A stretch of DNA of 48,590 nucleotides from Branchiostoma floridae. Taxonomy: Eukaryota; Chordata; Leptocardii; Amphioxiformes; Branchiostomatidae. Each line of letters begins with the position of its first letter. Position 1 is the stretch's first letter. Both the position numbers and the translations under genes were made by a program. The stretch spans positions 641,690 to 690,279 of the forward strand of contig NW_023365779.1 of assembly GCF_000003815.2 (NCBI RefSeq), in the 5' to 3' direction. A model generated the notes under the pieces. That model ran no database searches and had not been told where the DNA came from. It saw only the letters and a program-made list of their open reading frames with translations. This document shows, one piece after another, positions 1 through 10,288 of the stretch.

Positions 1-255
1 GCGGTGTGTAAAGAGGTCCCGATAGCGGCGTCCCGTCAGCGGGAAATTTCACCGCTGACGCGAAAAGCGTGATGTAAAGTGGGCCTACGTCCCATCCTTC
101 CGGGTTTACAAAAGTCTTTATATGTATATATAGGTACCGTTATTGACTAAAGTAAAATCTTAATTTGCATCAATAGATTTGGTACGTCAATGAAGATTAG
201 AGATCCAGGTAATAAGATCAAAAAAAGCATTTATATCATAAATTATATCATGTGT

Positions 256-415
256 GGGACCGCGTGGCGCAGTGGCAGCATATTCGTCTCAAGACCGAGA
301 GGTGGCGGGTTTGAATCCGACTGCTGTGTCACCGATCTTGTGCCCTTGGGAAAGGCACTTTACACGACTTTCCTCACTTAACTCAGGTGTAAATGAGTAT
401 CTAGCTGCGGCTAGT
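256..415 (+). mobile_element. tRNA-derived SINE (head and body)
   Basis: The head carries RNA polymerase III promoter boxes: an A-box-like TGGCGCAGTGG at 265-275 and a B-box-like GGTTTGAATCC at 308-318, spaced as in a tRNA gene. The body follows with a 'CCCTTGGGAAAGGCAC' block and an 'AGGTGTAAATGAGTA' block. Similar bodies occur at about 5700-5945 (-), 9520-9655 (-), 9665-9850 (-) and 35790-35875 (+). I call it a SINE rather than a tRNA because the acceptor stem does not close and the body recurs in the window. It resembles SINEs I associate with amphioxus; that match is from memory. Confidence 0.7.
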
Positions 416-480
416 GGCCTTGGTGGGGCTTTGTGGCCGAGACAGGCCTTAGGAGCATGTTCGGGCATGACGCACCCGCC

Positions 481-715
481 ATGACACACGAGTTGCGCGA
501 TCGGGGGTAGGAGGAACCCCTTTCATCCTTGGTCGGAAGTCCTCCTAGGAGACGGAAACTCCAAATAATAAACCTGCATCTGCTGGGGCCGTCTTACGTG
601 GCATATAGTTCTGTCCCTGTGGGACTAAGTGCGCCAGTAGACGAGAGGGTGGAGAAGGAAGTGCACACCCCTCCTTCACCTTAAAAAGTCACGTGCAGGC
701 CAGGCAGACTGGTCG
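481..715 (+). repeat. Dispersed repeat, copy 1 (inverted copy at 6080-6322)
   Basis: The block from 'GCGCGATCGGGGGTAGG' to 'AAGTCACGTGCAGG' recurs in reverse complement at about 6080-6322, with matching order and only scattered differences. Both copies sit next to SINE bodies, so this may be a SINE tail or another element that travels with it. Confidence 0.7.
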
Positions 716-1015
716 TCTAATCAACCTTGTCTGCCTACTATTGATCTTCGGATACGAAGAAACAGCCAAACAAAATCATATCCTGTTGCTTGGGTAAATG
801 CTTTTTGGCGTAACGAATAAGGATAATGTACATTATTCTTACTGTAAATACAAAAAGAAGTTGTGTGTATGACCAGATGTGCTGCAAGCCAACCTCTATA
901 TGCGAAGAATATGTCCGATGATATGACGATGATGATGGAGATGAAGATAATGAACATAATGGTGATGATGATGTTGCTTTGCTGAATTACCGATTCATTT
1001 ATTTTCAAACTCCAG

Positions 1016-1139
1016 TCAGTGTTGCGGACTGCACCATGAAGCTGGGAGACAAGTTCGGGGCGTGCTGGAAGACTTACCAGTCCACAACCGGCGTACTGAG
1101 GAGAATCGGCAAGGGGGCGGACGTGAGGGCCTTCTGCAA
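1016..1139 (+). CDS. Gene A penultimate exon
   Basis: Phase 1 acceptor (CTCCAG|TC) and phase 2 donor. It carries the first three cysteines, in CTMKLGDKFGAC and AFC. It is 124 nt long, exactly the length of exon 11 of gene B. Confidence 0.78.
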
Positions 1140-1868
1140 GTAAGTAACGCTCTCATCACACATTCAGGGCCTTCCTGCCACTTTCGTCCCGAACACTCTC
1201 CAACCAAGGTTAGGGCAGGTTGGGAGTAGAATCTTTGGTATTGTAGCCCCAAGTTGCTCCTCTGATCGCATTCAACTTTCAAAAAGTAGTCAACATTTCT
1301 TCATTTATTGGCAAATGTGACAAAGTACATTACACATACTCTCAGGCAAGTAGGGTAAAACAAAACAGTAGTCGACATTGTCATCTAACCTCATGTCAAT
1401 CATCAACAAAGCTATACCCATATGTCTTTCTTGACTTATCCTTTTTTAAATACATTCTTGAGGTTCCAGGACAATCTGCGAAGAGGCTCAAACATACGTC
1501 ACTCCTTGCCATGCACAAGACCCATGTCCCTCCTGGTAACCATAACATAATGATGATCCACTGTATGCAACCGTAAACAATGTAAACTAGTGGAAGTTCC
1601 ATCGCGGTACCATAAAACAAGCTTTTTGACGCCCATTTCCCTCCCCAGGGCTCACAAGACCCTGTACAGCTGTTACTATGACAACGTGGACAGCCTGTGC
1701 GCCGGGGATCCAGACTTCCTCAACTTCAAGGCCAAGCTGCGCGACGACGTCGGCGGCGTGAGCCGGAACTGCAGGCTCGGCCGTAACGGGGTCCGGCGGG
1801 GACGGAGAGCTGTGCCGGCGGGGCTGGACGTCAGGAGTCCCGAGGAAATCATGCAGATGTTACCTTAG
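1016..1868 (+). CDS. Gene A, 3' part: six-Cys C-terminal domain protein
   Basis: Two exons, 1016-1139 and 1649-1868, joined by a phase 2 intron (donor AA|GTAAGT, acceptor CCCCAG|G). The first begins in phase 1 after a pyrimidine-rich tract and CCAG; the second ends with TAG. The 114 visible residues carry six cysteines spaced C-X10-C-X23-C-X8-C-X8-C-X23-C. A basic stretch with an R-X-R-R site (RGRR) follows, then a short tail ending MQMLP. Spacing, intron phases and tail match the C-terminus of gene B, which runs toward it on the other strand, so the two are paralogues. I do not recognise the domain from a named family. By analogy with gene B the protein is probably secreted; its N-terminus is outside the window. 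Confidence 0.78.
1649..1868 (+). CDS. Gene A terminal exon
   Basis: The acceptor is TCCCTCCCCAG. The exon carries cysteines four to six (LYSCYY, SLC, RNC), then the basic run GVRRGRR and the tail SPEEIMQMLP before TAG. Codons are GC-rich at third positions, unlike the surrounding AT-rich DNA. Confidence 0.82.
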
Positions 1869-2415
1869 ATTGAGAAGCTTGCAGATAGATGTGCCTTGCA
1901 GATAGATGTGCAAAATTTTGGTGTGACGGGTCGTTCGGTGTAATATAACCAGCTGCTGCCGCGCCGCGTGCCTGCGAAGCTGGTGTGTTACGCCGAACGG
2001 CGGTTATACAGGCTATATTGATACAGATACAGCTACAGAAGCCCCTCCCGAACCTCAAATAACGCAAACAATGTGGACATTTGCAACAATAAGGAGTTTA
2101 TGGCGTCATACAAATGACAGGGACTGTTACGTAGAATTCAGAGTGAACAGCTGTCATCAGCGCTGTACGCACAGATACGCATTACGCACAGTTCTGTAGA
2201 GAAGTGCGTTTTCTAATGTTTACTACTTTAGAATTTTGTCATATTACTGATGTGTGAGGAAAGCGATTATTCCGGACGGTACGGCAAGCGGCCGCTGTGT
2301 CTATCCTTAGAAGAGTTTCAAAACGACTGTGAATGTTTATAGTATTATACACTTACTCTATTATAATATTCGTGTTGTACGGCCATGTTACAGGAATGTT
2401 TGGACAAGGAATAAA
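1869..2415 (+). other. Probable 3' UTR of gene A
   Basis: A 7-base-scale duplication of 'GCAGATAGATGTG' follows the stop at about 1877-1908. An imperfect hairpin lies at about 1930-2006, with arms around 'GTTCGGTGTAATATAACC' and its approximate inverse. The first AATAAA hexamer on this strand is at 2410-2415, a possible poly(A) signal about 540 bases past the stop. The UTR extent is inferred. Confidence 0.35.
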
Positions 2416-2564
2416 GGAAATGATACTTTGTATGTCTCATCTTGTAGCAGGATAATCTTAATTAAATATTACCTAACAACAAAAAACAAAAAAAAAGTCA
2501 TAACAATCCCTCAACCCCTTCTTTCTGTCGACCCTTTCAAAGTCTGACACTAAACCTGCCCTGC

Positions 2565-2890
2565 AGTTCCAAAACAAGCCGCTAGAGAGCCCAAACCTAT
2601 ACCACTTACTCTCGGCATCAAGACCTGTCTATCACTCAAAAATCATAGCCGCAGCATGTCCAAAACCCAAGATATCAAATCAGGAAGTTCCGCTGCTCTA
2701 CCGTAACAGGCTGCTAGGCGGGCCCAAAATCTAATCGTTTCCCGGTCTCATCAAGACCTACTAACTTACCGAATATCAACAATCCATCCAGGTGTTCTCG
2801 AGTTATGCTGGCCTAAGCTACATGCAAACATACAAACGCTACCCCAAACATAACATTCTTGGCGAAGGTAATAAACAACCTGATCGGCTT
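2565..2890 (+). repeat. Dispersed repeat family R1, copy 1
   Basis: Landmarks in order: 'CTGCAGTTCCAAAACAAGCC', 'CTAGGCGGGCCCAAAAT', 'CCGAATATCAACAATCC', 'GAGTTATGCTGG', 'TTCTTGGCGAAGGTAAT'. The same order appears at about 32636-32960 and 24040-24220, and a shorter piece at about 48210-48325. No coding potential is seen. Confidence 0.65.
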
Positions 2891-3610
2891 GGTACAGTTC
2901 TGTTGGTGTAGCCAAGACCAACAAACGAACCAAACAAACAAATGGACTGACCTGATACAGTTCTGCTGTTGTAGGCTTTACAAGTATCGCCCCCCTCCCC
3001 ACGACCTTCAGAACGTCCTTGACAATTTTACATACGGATGATCCTTCAGACTTTGACGAGGGGGGAGGGGCATGTCTGAGGCGTGGTAAAATGTAACACC
3101 TTTAAGTCTTCAGCGTCTCGTCTTTAAGACATCTCCAGCTGTCATGTCTGGTTGTTACAGCTTTGTTGAGAAACGGCCATGCTCGGGCCTTCTACCGCAG
3201 TACGTCTGTCGCAATGGTTTTCTACCGCATTTGTATGCTGATCAGCTGACAATATAATGATGCTAACCGCTTATGATAAGGCGATTAGCGTAGTTTGATT
3301 AATCAAACCAGTACCGGAGTTAGCTAATTAACTTATTCAAAAGCTCAAAGTTGAGCTGGTTATTGGCCATATTAGCAGCCCGTGGGAGTGTGGTGGGGGA
3401 TAGGGGTATTCTCGGGCGACAAACTTCTGTGCCTAAAATGTACCCAGCACAGCTATCGAGAATAGAATCAGAATAGTATAGGTCACCTGGTGTCCATAGA
3501 TCACATGAAAAAACACATGAATGATGCCTGATTTTCTAATGATCTCATAATCAATTCAACGTAAATCCAGAAAAAAGTTTTCAACTTGATATGAGGGTAT
3601 ATAGAGTTTT
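2891..3610. other. Intergenic, no gene seen
   Basis: AT-rich sequence with a short internal echo of 'CTGATCGGCTTGGTACAGTTCTG' type (about 2880-2965). I find no exon with sensible splice sites or codon bias on either strand. Confidence 0.5.
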
Positions 3611-3619
3611 ATCTCCACT

Positions 3620-5376
3620 TGTCACGATATCGCAGTAACTGTTTAGGTCATCAAAGTTTAACGTGTGCCGTGAACTCTCATTAAATACATGTACCACGCT
3701 GTGATGGTTTATATGTAGTACCGTGCTGTGCGGTGATAGTCAGTCACCCGTGTGGTTTTACTATTCATAATCAGGTATCCGCGAGCATCAATGTTCCTAC
3801 GTTACATAAAAATTTACCTTGCTCTAAATCTTGCAGAACCGCTTCGAAATGAGCAAATATGCTGTAAACTTTAAAAAAAATATTGAAAAATTGATGCTAC
3901 GAAGTTTTACAATGTCAAACAAGATGATGTGCAGGAAAAAAACAGAATTTATCGTTTGTTAATAATGAAAATAACCTGTTTTATCTTCACACGTTCGCAT
4001 CTGTTTTGGGGTGTAATAAAATCAGTGTGGCCTTGCTTATAATGAGACAACAATGCTTAAACTTACATCTATGGAAGTTGAGAAATTCATATTCTTCATA
4101 GATGCAATCAGAGGAGCGAACTGGACCTACAATAGGGCCGATTCCAAGGAACTTCCAGTCAAGCGCCAACCTTGGTTTGGGAGTTTTCAAGAGCAGGGGC
4201 TTAACTTGTGTGGTATATTACTTACCTATAGTAGGATAACTGGCACAGACTCGAGCCAAATCTGATAAACTTCTCGTTTAGATGTTTTATTCGTGTCGTG
4301 AACTCCCATTGATCAAGCTGTGATGGTCTGTATTTAGCACTGTCCAGGTCACGGTAATGAGAGTGTGAGCCATTTTTATTTGGCACTGTGTTGTAGGTTT
4401 TACAACTTACTAGGATAACAGGTGCAGTTTGAGGTCAACCCTCAAATCTTTAATCTGTTTTTCGAAGTCAAATTTAGTGCTCCAAATAATTAATATGTTT
4501 GCATGCTGGTTTGACGAGTGTGTAAGGGGCACTCTTGTGTGCGATTGCCAAACTTTAGCAGTTTTAAGGCTCATTGCAAAATAAAATAGGCTTCTACACG
4601 TTTTATTTGTGCCCCATTTGGCGCATATAATAACTTCTGTGTCACACCACGCTAGTTTAATCACCTTATAATGAATTTTACAAGAGGGACGTCCTGGCTT
4701 GTGATCGACAAATCCCATCCCGTCCAACTCAAAGACAAACTATGGAAATCGAGAAATTCATATTCTTCATAGATGCAATCAGAGGAGCGAACTGAATGAA
4801 CAATGTGACGGAATCCAGGCTACTTCCAGCCAGGCGCCAACCTGAGTTGGAGAGTTGTCAGGATCGGGGATTGAGGCGTGTGGTATTACTTGCCTATACA
4901 AATATAGTAGGATAACTGGCACAGATTCGAGCCAAATCTGATAAACTCGACTTTTAGATGTTTTATTCGTGTCGCGAACTCCCATTAAATGCATGTATCA
5001 AGCTGTGATGGTCTGTATGTAGCACCGCATAGGTGTAATGAGAGATTTTTGGCACTGTGCAGTAGCTTTGACTATTTACTGGGAATAACAGGTGCAGTTT
5101 GAAGTCGACTATAAAATCTTTCATTTCACGAAATCCAATTAAGTGCTTGAAACATATCGTTTCATGCTGGCTTAACCGTTTGTAATGCTTCCACTCTTGT
5201 GTGCGATTGCAGCTTGAAGGCTCCTTGCCAAACATTCGTCTTCCACACGTTTTATTTGTGCCCCACTTGGCGCATATAATAACTTTTGTGTCGCGCCACG
5301 CTGGTTTAATGGCCCTATACTGAGTTTTACATGTGGGACGTCCTGGCTTGTGATCGACCAATCAAATGAGGCCACA
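3620..5376. repeat. Tandem array of a ~660-base unit (2 full copies, 1 partial)
   Basis: Unit 1 runs from about 4070 to 4735 and unit 2 from about 4741 to 5376. Both open with 'GAGAAATTCATATTCTTC' (4079 and 4750), both contain 'TTGGCGCATATAATAACTT' (about 4617 and 5269), and both end with 'GACGTCCTGGCTTGTGATCG'. A more diverged copy lies at about 3620-4065, recognisable by 'CTCTCATTAAATACATGTACC' and 'GCTGTGATGG'. The ORFs in it are broken in every copy. Confidence 0.75.
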
Positions 5377-5690
5377 AGTTTATTTGTGTACTATTCAGTG
5401 ACTGTGGTCAATATCATGTCTTGCCCTGCTCGTTTTACGAGTTAATACCCATACCGTCAAACTCAAAGACAGACAGCCCTACATGCACAGCTCTTGGTGT
5501 GATATGCCCTTGGCATCATTTCACCAATATTGAGTACATGGTTCCTGATTAAACTGGTGCCAATCCCGCTGTGTCCCACGGTTTGATGGATGTGCAGGAC
5601 TATTTAAGTGACCTATTTTTAGCCCTACAGCCTTTGACTAGTTGGACATACAACCTTGGCATAATTCTTTGATAACAAACATGCTTCACA
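5377..5690. other. Intergenic, no gene seen
   Basis: Unique-looking AT-rich sequence between the tandem array and a reversed SINE copy. No exon is supported. Confidence 0.4.
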
Positions 5691-5699
5691 AATTGGTCT

Positions 5700-5945
5700 T
5701 AATCCCAACGCCCCACATATAAAGTAGTCCCAAAGCCTATTAAAGAGAGTAGGGACAGCGGGGTGCCACCCACTGAGTCTCGAAAACTCAAAAGGACACG
5801 GGATTGGAAGGTGGAACCCAACCCTCTCTGTCCAGTTTCCCCAGCCTTTTACCTCCCCAACCGAAGTCAGGTGCTCATTTTTACACCTGGGTGAATTGAG
5901 GGTTGAGGAAAGCCGTATAAGGTGCATTTCCCAATGGTTCTCAAT
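5700..5945 (-). mobile_element. SINE copy, reversed
   Basis: It reads in reverse complement as a relative of the element at 256-415: 'AATGCACCTTATACGGC', then 'CACCCAGGTGTAAAAATGAG', then 'GACTTCGGTTGGGGAGGTAA'. The same 'CCCCAACCGAAGTCAGGTG' block occurs in the copy near 9550. Confidence 0.65.
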
Positions 5946-6079
5946 GGCACAGTATCAGTAGTAGGACAGGATTTGGCCTCTGAGCTTGAGGCGTACCCGA
6001 ATGTTTTTACCGGCGGGACAGAGACTTACTATTAGTAAGTTAATAATGGTTCTCCTGTCGATTCGACAGATGAGCAGGC

Positions 6080-6322
6080 AGACAGGCATTTACCTGTTTT
6101 GCCTGACCTGCACATGACTTTTTATGGTGAAGGAGGGGTTTGCAATTCCTTCTCCACCCTCTCGTCTACTGGAGCACTAAGTCTCACAGGGGCAGAACTG
6201 TATGACACGTGTGAGACGGCTTCAGCAGATGCAGCTTTGTTATTCGGAGTATCCGTATCCTAGGAGGACTTCCGACCAAGGATGTAAGGAGTTCCTCCTA
6301 CCCCCGATCGCGCGACTAGTAA
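6080..6322 (-). repeat. Dispersed repeat, copy 2 (inverted relative to 481-715)
   Basis: It aligns in reverse complement with 481-715 from 'CCTGCACATGACTTTTTA' to 'CCCCCGATCGCGCGAC'. Confidence 0.7.
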
Positions 6323-7661
6323 GTAATGTGCTATGGAGTACACTAGAATCCATGAACAAAATAAGTCAGATGACAACCACGATTGGAGTAGTACGCACTT
6401 TTGAACTTTATTCAGCACACAAAAAAAAACGAAACAGCCGCAATCTTAGCTGCCTTAAAACAAAGTTCTGTGCAGAAATCTGTCTCTTTCTTTCCACGAT
6501 GTTTTGTACAGAACAGTGTCTGTACAGACCGTTTAATGGGGATATAGATGGACATAAAATGTTTACAAAACTCTGTGGTAGGTGTTGCGATGGAGTTTGT
6601 TCTCATGATTGGCATGATCATGATCAGTATCAATGCTTTACGATTACAAAGTTTCTCGCAGTTCTTGGCCTTTCTGAGATGAATTCTGTTATTACATGAC
6701 TTATCAACATTATAAAACTATTATCGGATCGCATGTTTAAAAGTCTTGTGCGTTTTCTACATGTATGTCCTCGATTCAGCAACTTGATGATACTATTCAC
6801 AGATCACAGGTTGTGCGTTTTAAACCTACATTTAATATGATTACCCTGTTTGGCTACAATATCTGACACGAGTGGAACACATGGAAACTTACTTTGCAAC
6901 AATTTTCGTTATGCGACAGTTTGGCAATCAGATGGTAATGTCAACAATCGCACAACACATTCGGCCATCAGTTGATCGATCAATCAATCAATCAATCAAT
7001 CAATCGGGAAATCAATCGATGAATAACCAGGTGAAGAATGAGATGCGTAGATACAACCTTGGCTGAAACGTCAAACGCGTTTCTTCTCTGCATGCTTTTT
7101 GCGCACATGATAACTTGAAATAAAAAGTCTAAGATGAAAGATGATAATTAATGATCGGCAACATTTAGGTCTGCTACCGGTAATGATGATATTGTTTAAA
7201 TATTGGCATGAAATGAATGTTATACTTCTGGATAGCTAAAAGTAATTCGTGGATAATAATGCTTGAATGTGACTTTCCACACGAAAGATCTCATCAGACT
7301 ACTATCAAAACCCCGGACAATACTTCAACCCCTCTCTGGACGAATGACGCACCAATCACGTGACCATCAGGACACGTGGTCTCGGTCATAGGTCAAAGGT
7401 GATGTTGAAAACGAGGCTGAAGGATCGTTACGTCTATTGACACTTGTGTTTCAGATCCCCTAAAGCCAAGTTCCACCTTTATGTTCGAAGCTAAAATGTT
7501 TTACTCATAGTTTCTAGTACGGATCTGAATTTGGATCTACATGATGCCATACTAACATTAACCTTTGTGTAACAACCGATTGTAGCTTGCTTCGTTTTCT
7601 TTCAAGCAATTTGAAAAATATGAATCATACCATCGATTGGGCGCGTTTAAGGTTGAGGACT
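6323..7661. other. Intergenic with an ATCA microsatellite
   Basis: Mostly AT-rich with no supported exon. A tetranucleotide run of ATCA lies at about 6974-7008. Confidence 0.5.
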
Positions 7662-7800
7662 NNNNNNNNNNNNNNNNNNNNNNNNNNNNNNNNNNNNNNN
7701 NNNNNNNNNNNNNNNNNNNNNNNNNNNNNNNNNNNNNNNNNNNNNNNNNNNNNNNNNNNNNNNNNNNNNNNNNNNNNNNNNNNNNNNNNNNNNNNNNNNN
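7662..7800. other. Assembly gap (139 N)
   Basis: A run of N. ORFs crossing it are artefacts. Confidence 0.99.
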
Positions 7801-7945
7801 CATCAAAAAATTTTACCCAAAAGCCCTCGACCGTGGGCATCGTTTGTGCGCTCTTTTTGACCAATCACAAATATCTTTATGTCCAATGATTTATTTTCAG
7901 GACTGACCCCCCCCTCACAGGGGCTGTGAACTCAGAACCACCCCC

Positions 7946-7963
7946 TGCCCCCCCCCCCCCCCC
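7946..7963. repeat. Poly-C run
   Basis: A run of C inside a C-rich stretch (about 7906-8000). This may be a real microsatellite, and such runs are prone to sequencing length error. Confidence 0.9.
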
Positions 7964-8434
7964 AAGTCCCGCGTCTTTACCCCCTCCCCTCCTAAGACCC
8001 CCTTGTCACGAGAGGATGCGACCGCAGAGTGACTAAAGATTTGTCAACTCTCTCGAAGAATTTCACGTCATATATTAATAGCGCATTTTCTTCACGTTTG
8101 TGTCTTTGTTCAATCACGTGATGAAACCTGAATCCAACGTTCACACAAATCAAAATCACTCCGCGATCGCCGCCCTTAATTTCCGTCTTGGTAACTGTCG
8201 TTGCCATTTGAAACGGTCGATGCCGTGTCGGAGAACGACACACCTTGAGTGTCGAAGCGCTTTTCGTCAACACCGTGATGTTTCAGGGTGTAGAGGATTG
8301 ATGCAGCTACTAGTACTTTCCTTTCTTTACCTTTTCACCATTTGGCACGATACTGTTATGCAACTCAAATGCTGCTTTTCATCCTTTTATATACATTCGT
8401 CTACCCCAAAAAGTTATGATATGTTGGAATATGC

Positions 8435-8645
8435 CGATGTGGCATCGACAGTGTGAAATGGCAACGACCATTTGAAATGATAATGTCTGAAATAATGGCA
8501 ATGACCGTTTCACATGACAACGGCAGTTTAAAGTGGTAACGTTTGAAATATGGCATTGACAGTTTCAAATAGCAACGACCGCATGAAATGGTAATGGTTG
8601 AAATGATGACAATGACCGTTTCAAATGGCAACGACCGTTCCAACT
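8435..8645. repeat. Degenerate minisatellite
   Basis: About six imperfect repeats of a block near 'TTTGAAATGGCAACGACCG', spaced roughly 35 bases apart and alternating with 'AATGAT/AATGGT' segments. It ends about 100 bases beyond the stop codon of gene B, so it lies in its 3' UTR or just past it. Confidence 0.75.
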
Positions 8646-8743
8646 GACTATTACCCTTTTAAGTCCAACGCAATTTTACGAGACGGAAACGAGCAAGGGC
8701 GCCTAGTGAAAGTGGGGCCTTCAATAACTAACTGTTCTGTCCT

Positions 8744-8957
8744 TCAGGGCAGCATGTCCATGAGGTCGGCCGGGGACAGCGGCACGAGTGCGTGTCTCCG
8801 GGCCCGGCCTCTGCGCCCGCGCTTCCCATTTTTGCAGAAGTTCTTGATGTACCTGACGTCACGGCCCAGGGTCGCCTTGAACGACCTGTAGTTCCTGTCG
8901 TCTTCGCAGAGTGTCGTCACTGCAGAGTAGTAGCACTTGTACAGGTCTGCGTGTGCT
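8744..8957 (-). CDS. Gene B exon 12: second half of six-Cys domain, basic site, stop
   Basis: Acceptor TCGTCCACAG|A. It encodes LYKCYY, TLC and NFC, then a basic run with RARR, and the tail SPADLMDMLP before TGA. It is clearly homologous to gene A 1649-1868. Confidence 0.85.
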
Positions 8958-9875
8958 CTGTGGACGACAGAAGAGAACAACGCGGTGTTCAGAAAGCTTT
9001 TTGAATCACTGCAAGAAACTGAATAGGAGACTAACAGATTTCTAAAGACTGTATGTATCCCCTAGCTTCTTTAAGGCCGTGGGGGTTGTTATCCGCTGAC
9101 TGTGTCTAATACACCTTTCTCACGCGGCGGCCATGATAGATCGAAGACGAGGTCAATGAGGCAAACATACAAAACTTATTTCTAAAATCAGGTCCCATTT
9201 AGTTTTCCCCGAAACCATACAAACTTTCATGATATAAGATAGAATAATAAATATCATAATTAGTGTTATGCACCGAAAAATGTAGCAATTTAGAGTAGTG
9301 TAGACTGGTCCCATAGTCCCTTAAGAGATGTAAAATAAAAACATGATAATGCAAATACTTGACGGACTTCACTTATTGGTCGCTTCCCTAATTGGCAGGC
9401 TATCATTAGTTGAACTGCTAATTATGATGGACAGCCTTTTGTTTGCCCCATTGAACTCGTTTTAGATCTATCATGGCCGCCGCGTGAGAAAGGTGTATAA
9501 CGGCACATTATTGGGAAGTGGGCCATCCCCCTCCTTCTGTCGCCCTTTACCTCCCCAACCGAAGTCAGGTGCCCAATTTTACTTCTGGGTGGAGCCCGGA
9601 AAGTCGTGTTAAGTGCCTTTCCTAAGAGCACAAGATTTGAACCCAGGACAAGTGACACCTCTATAACCCCCCATGGTATTAGGAAGTGGACCTCATACCT
9701 CTTCTTCCACTACCTTTTACCTCCCTTAGTAAGAATCCCACTTGGGTAGAGGCAGGAAGGCCGTGTTAAGTGCCTTTCCCAAAAGCACGAGATCGGTAGC
9801 AAGAAAGGATTCGAACAAAACACCCGCAGCTTACGCCACACGGCCAAAACGTCACGCGACTCGGCTATCCCTCCC

Positions 9876-9909
<34 letters not shown>

Positions 9910-10253
9910 CTCATGCTCTTGTGAGGTGGAGCAGACGAAGTTAGTCCTCCAGAACTGCTTGTCTTTTATCGTAGAGAGTAGCCCTTGCCCTTCCAGCCCT
10001 GTTTCGGCCGCAATGAGTTTCTTTAAAGTTATGTTTGGGCGGCCGACCCTTCTCTAAGTGTCGGGGGACCGCAACAAGAGGTCTCCCTCCCTTCAGAACG
10101 AGTAAAAAAACAGACTACTTACACGCAGTAGGCGCCGACGTCGGCGTCACGCCCCTCCTCCTTCAGCCACCAGATTATCGCCTTGTAGCGGGACCAGCAG
10201 TCCTGGAACTCCACTCCGAGCAACATGGTACAGGGGTCCTCCAGTACTGTAAT

Positions 10254-10288
<35 letters not shown>

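Larger units (their letters stand above)
1..1015. other. Repeat-filled flank upstream of gene A exons
   Basis: No coding exon of gene A is visible here, so its upstream exons lie left of the window. The stretch holds an interspersed repeat whose left end (about 186-222) and right end (about 768-812) both match the foldback element near 18880-19169. A tRNA-headed SINE and its tail (about 251-720) lie between them, which suggests a nested insertion. A short degenerate GAT/ATG-rich run follows at about 915-975. Confidence 0.6.
8958..10122 (-). other. Gene B intron 11, containing two SINE copies
   Basis: Two reversed SINE bodies lie at about 9520-9655 and 9665-9850, both with 'CGTGTTAAGTGCCTTTCC'. 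A CAT trinucleotide run follows at about 9878-9910. A block near 'TCTATCATGGCCGCCGCG' (about 9465-9485) recurs inverted near 9120-9140. Confidence 0.75.

Noticed and set aside
258-322. Functional tRNA gene
   Set aside because: The A and B boxes are good, but the acceptor stem does not pair and the sequence continues into a SINE body seen elsewhere in the window.
7558-7906. ORFs crossing the first gap
   Set aside because: Most residues are X from N bases.
9710-9910. Poly-Met or poly-Ser protein
   Set aside because: CAT trinucleotide repeat next to a SINE.
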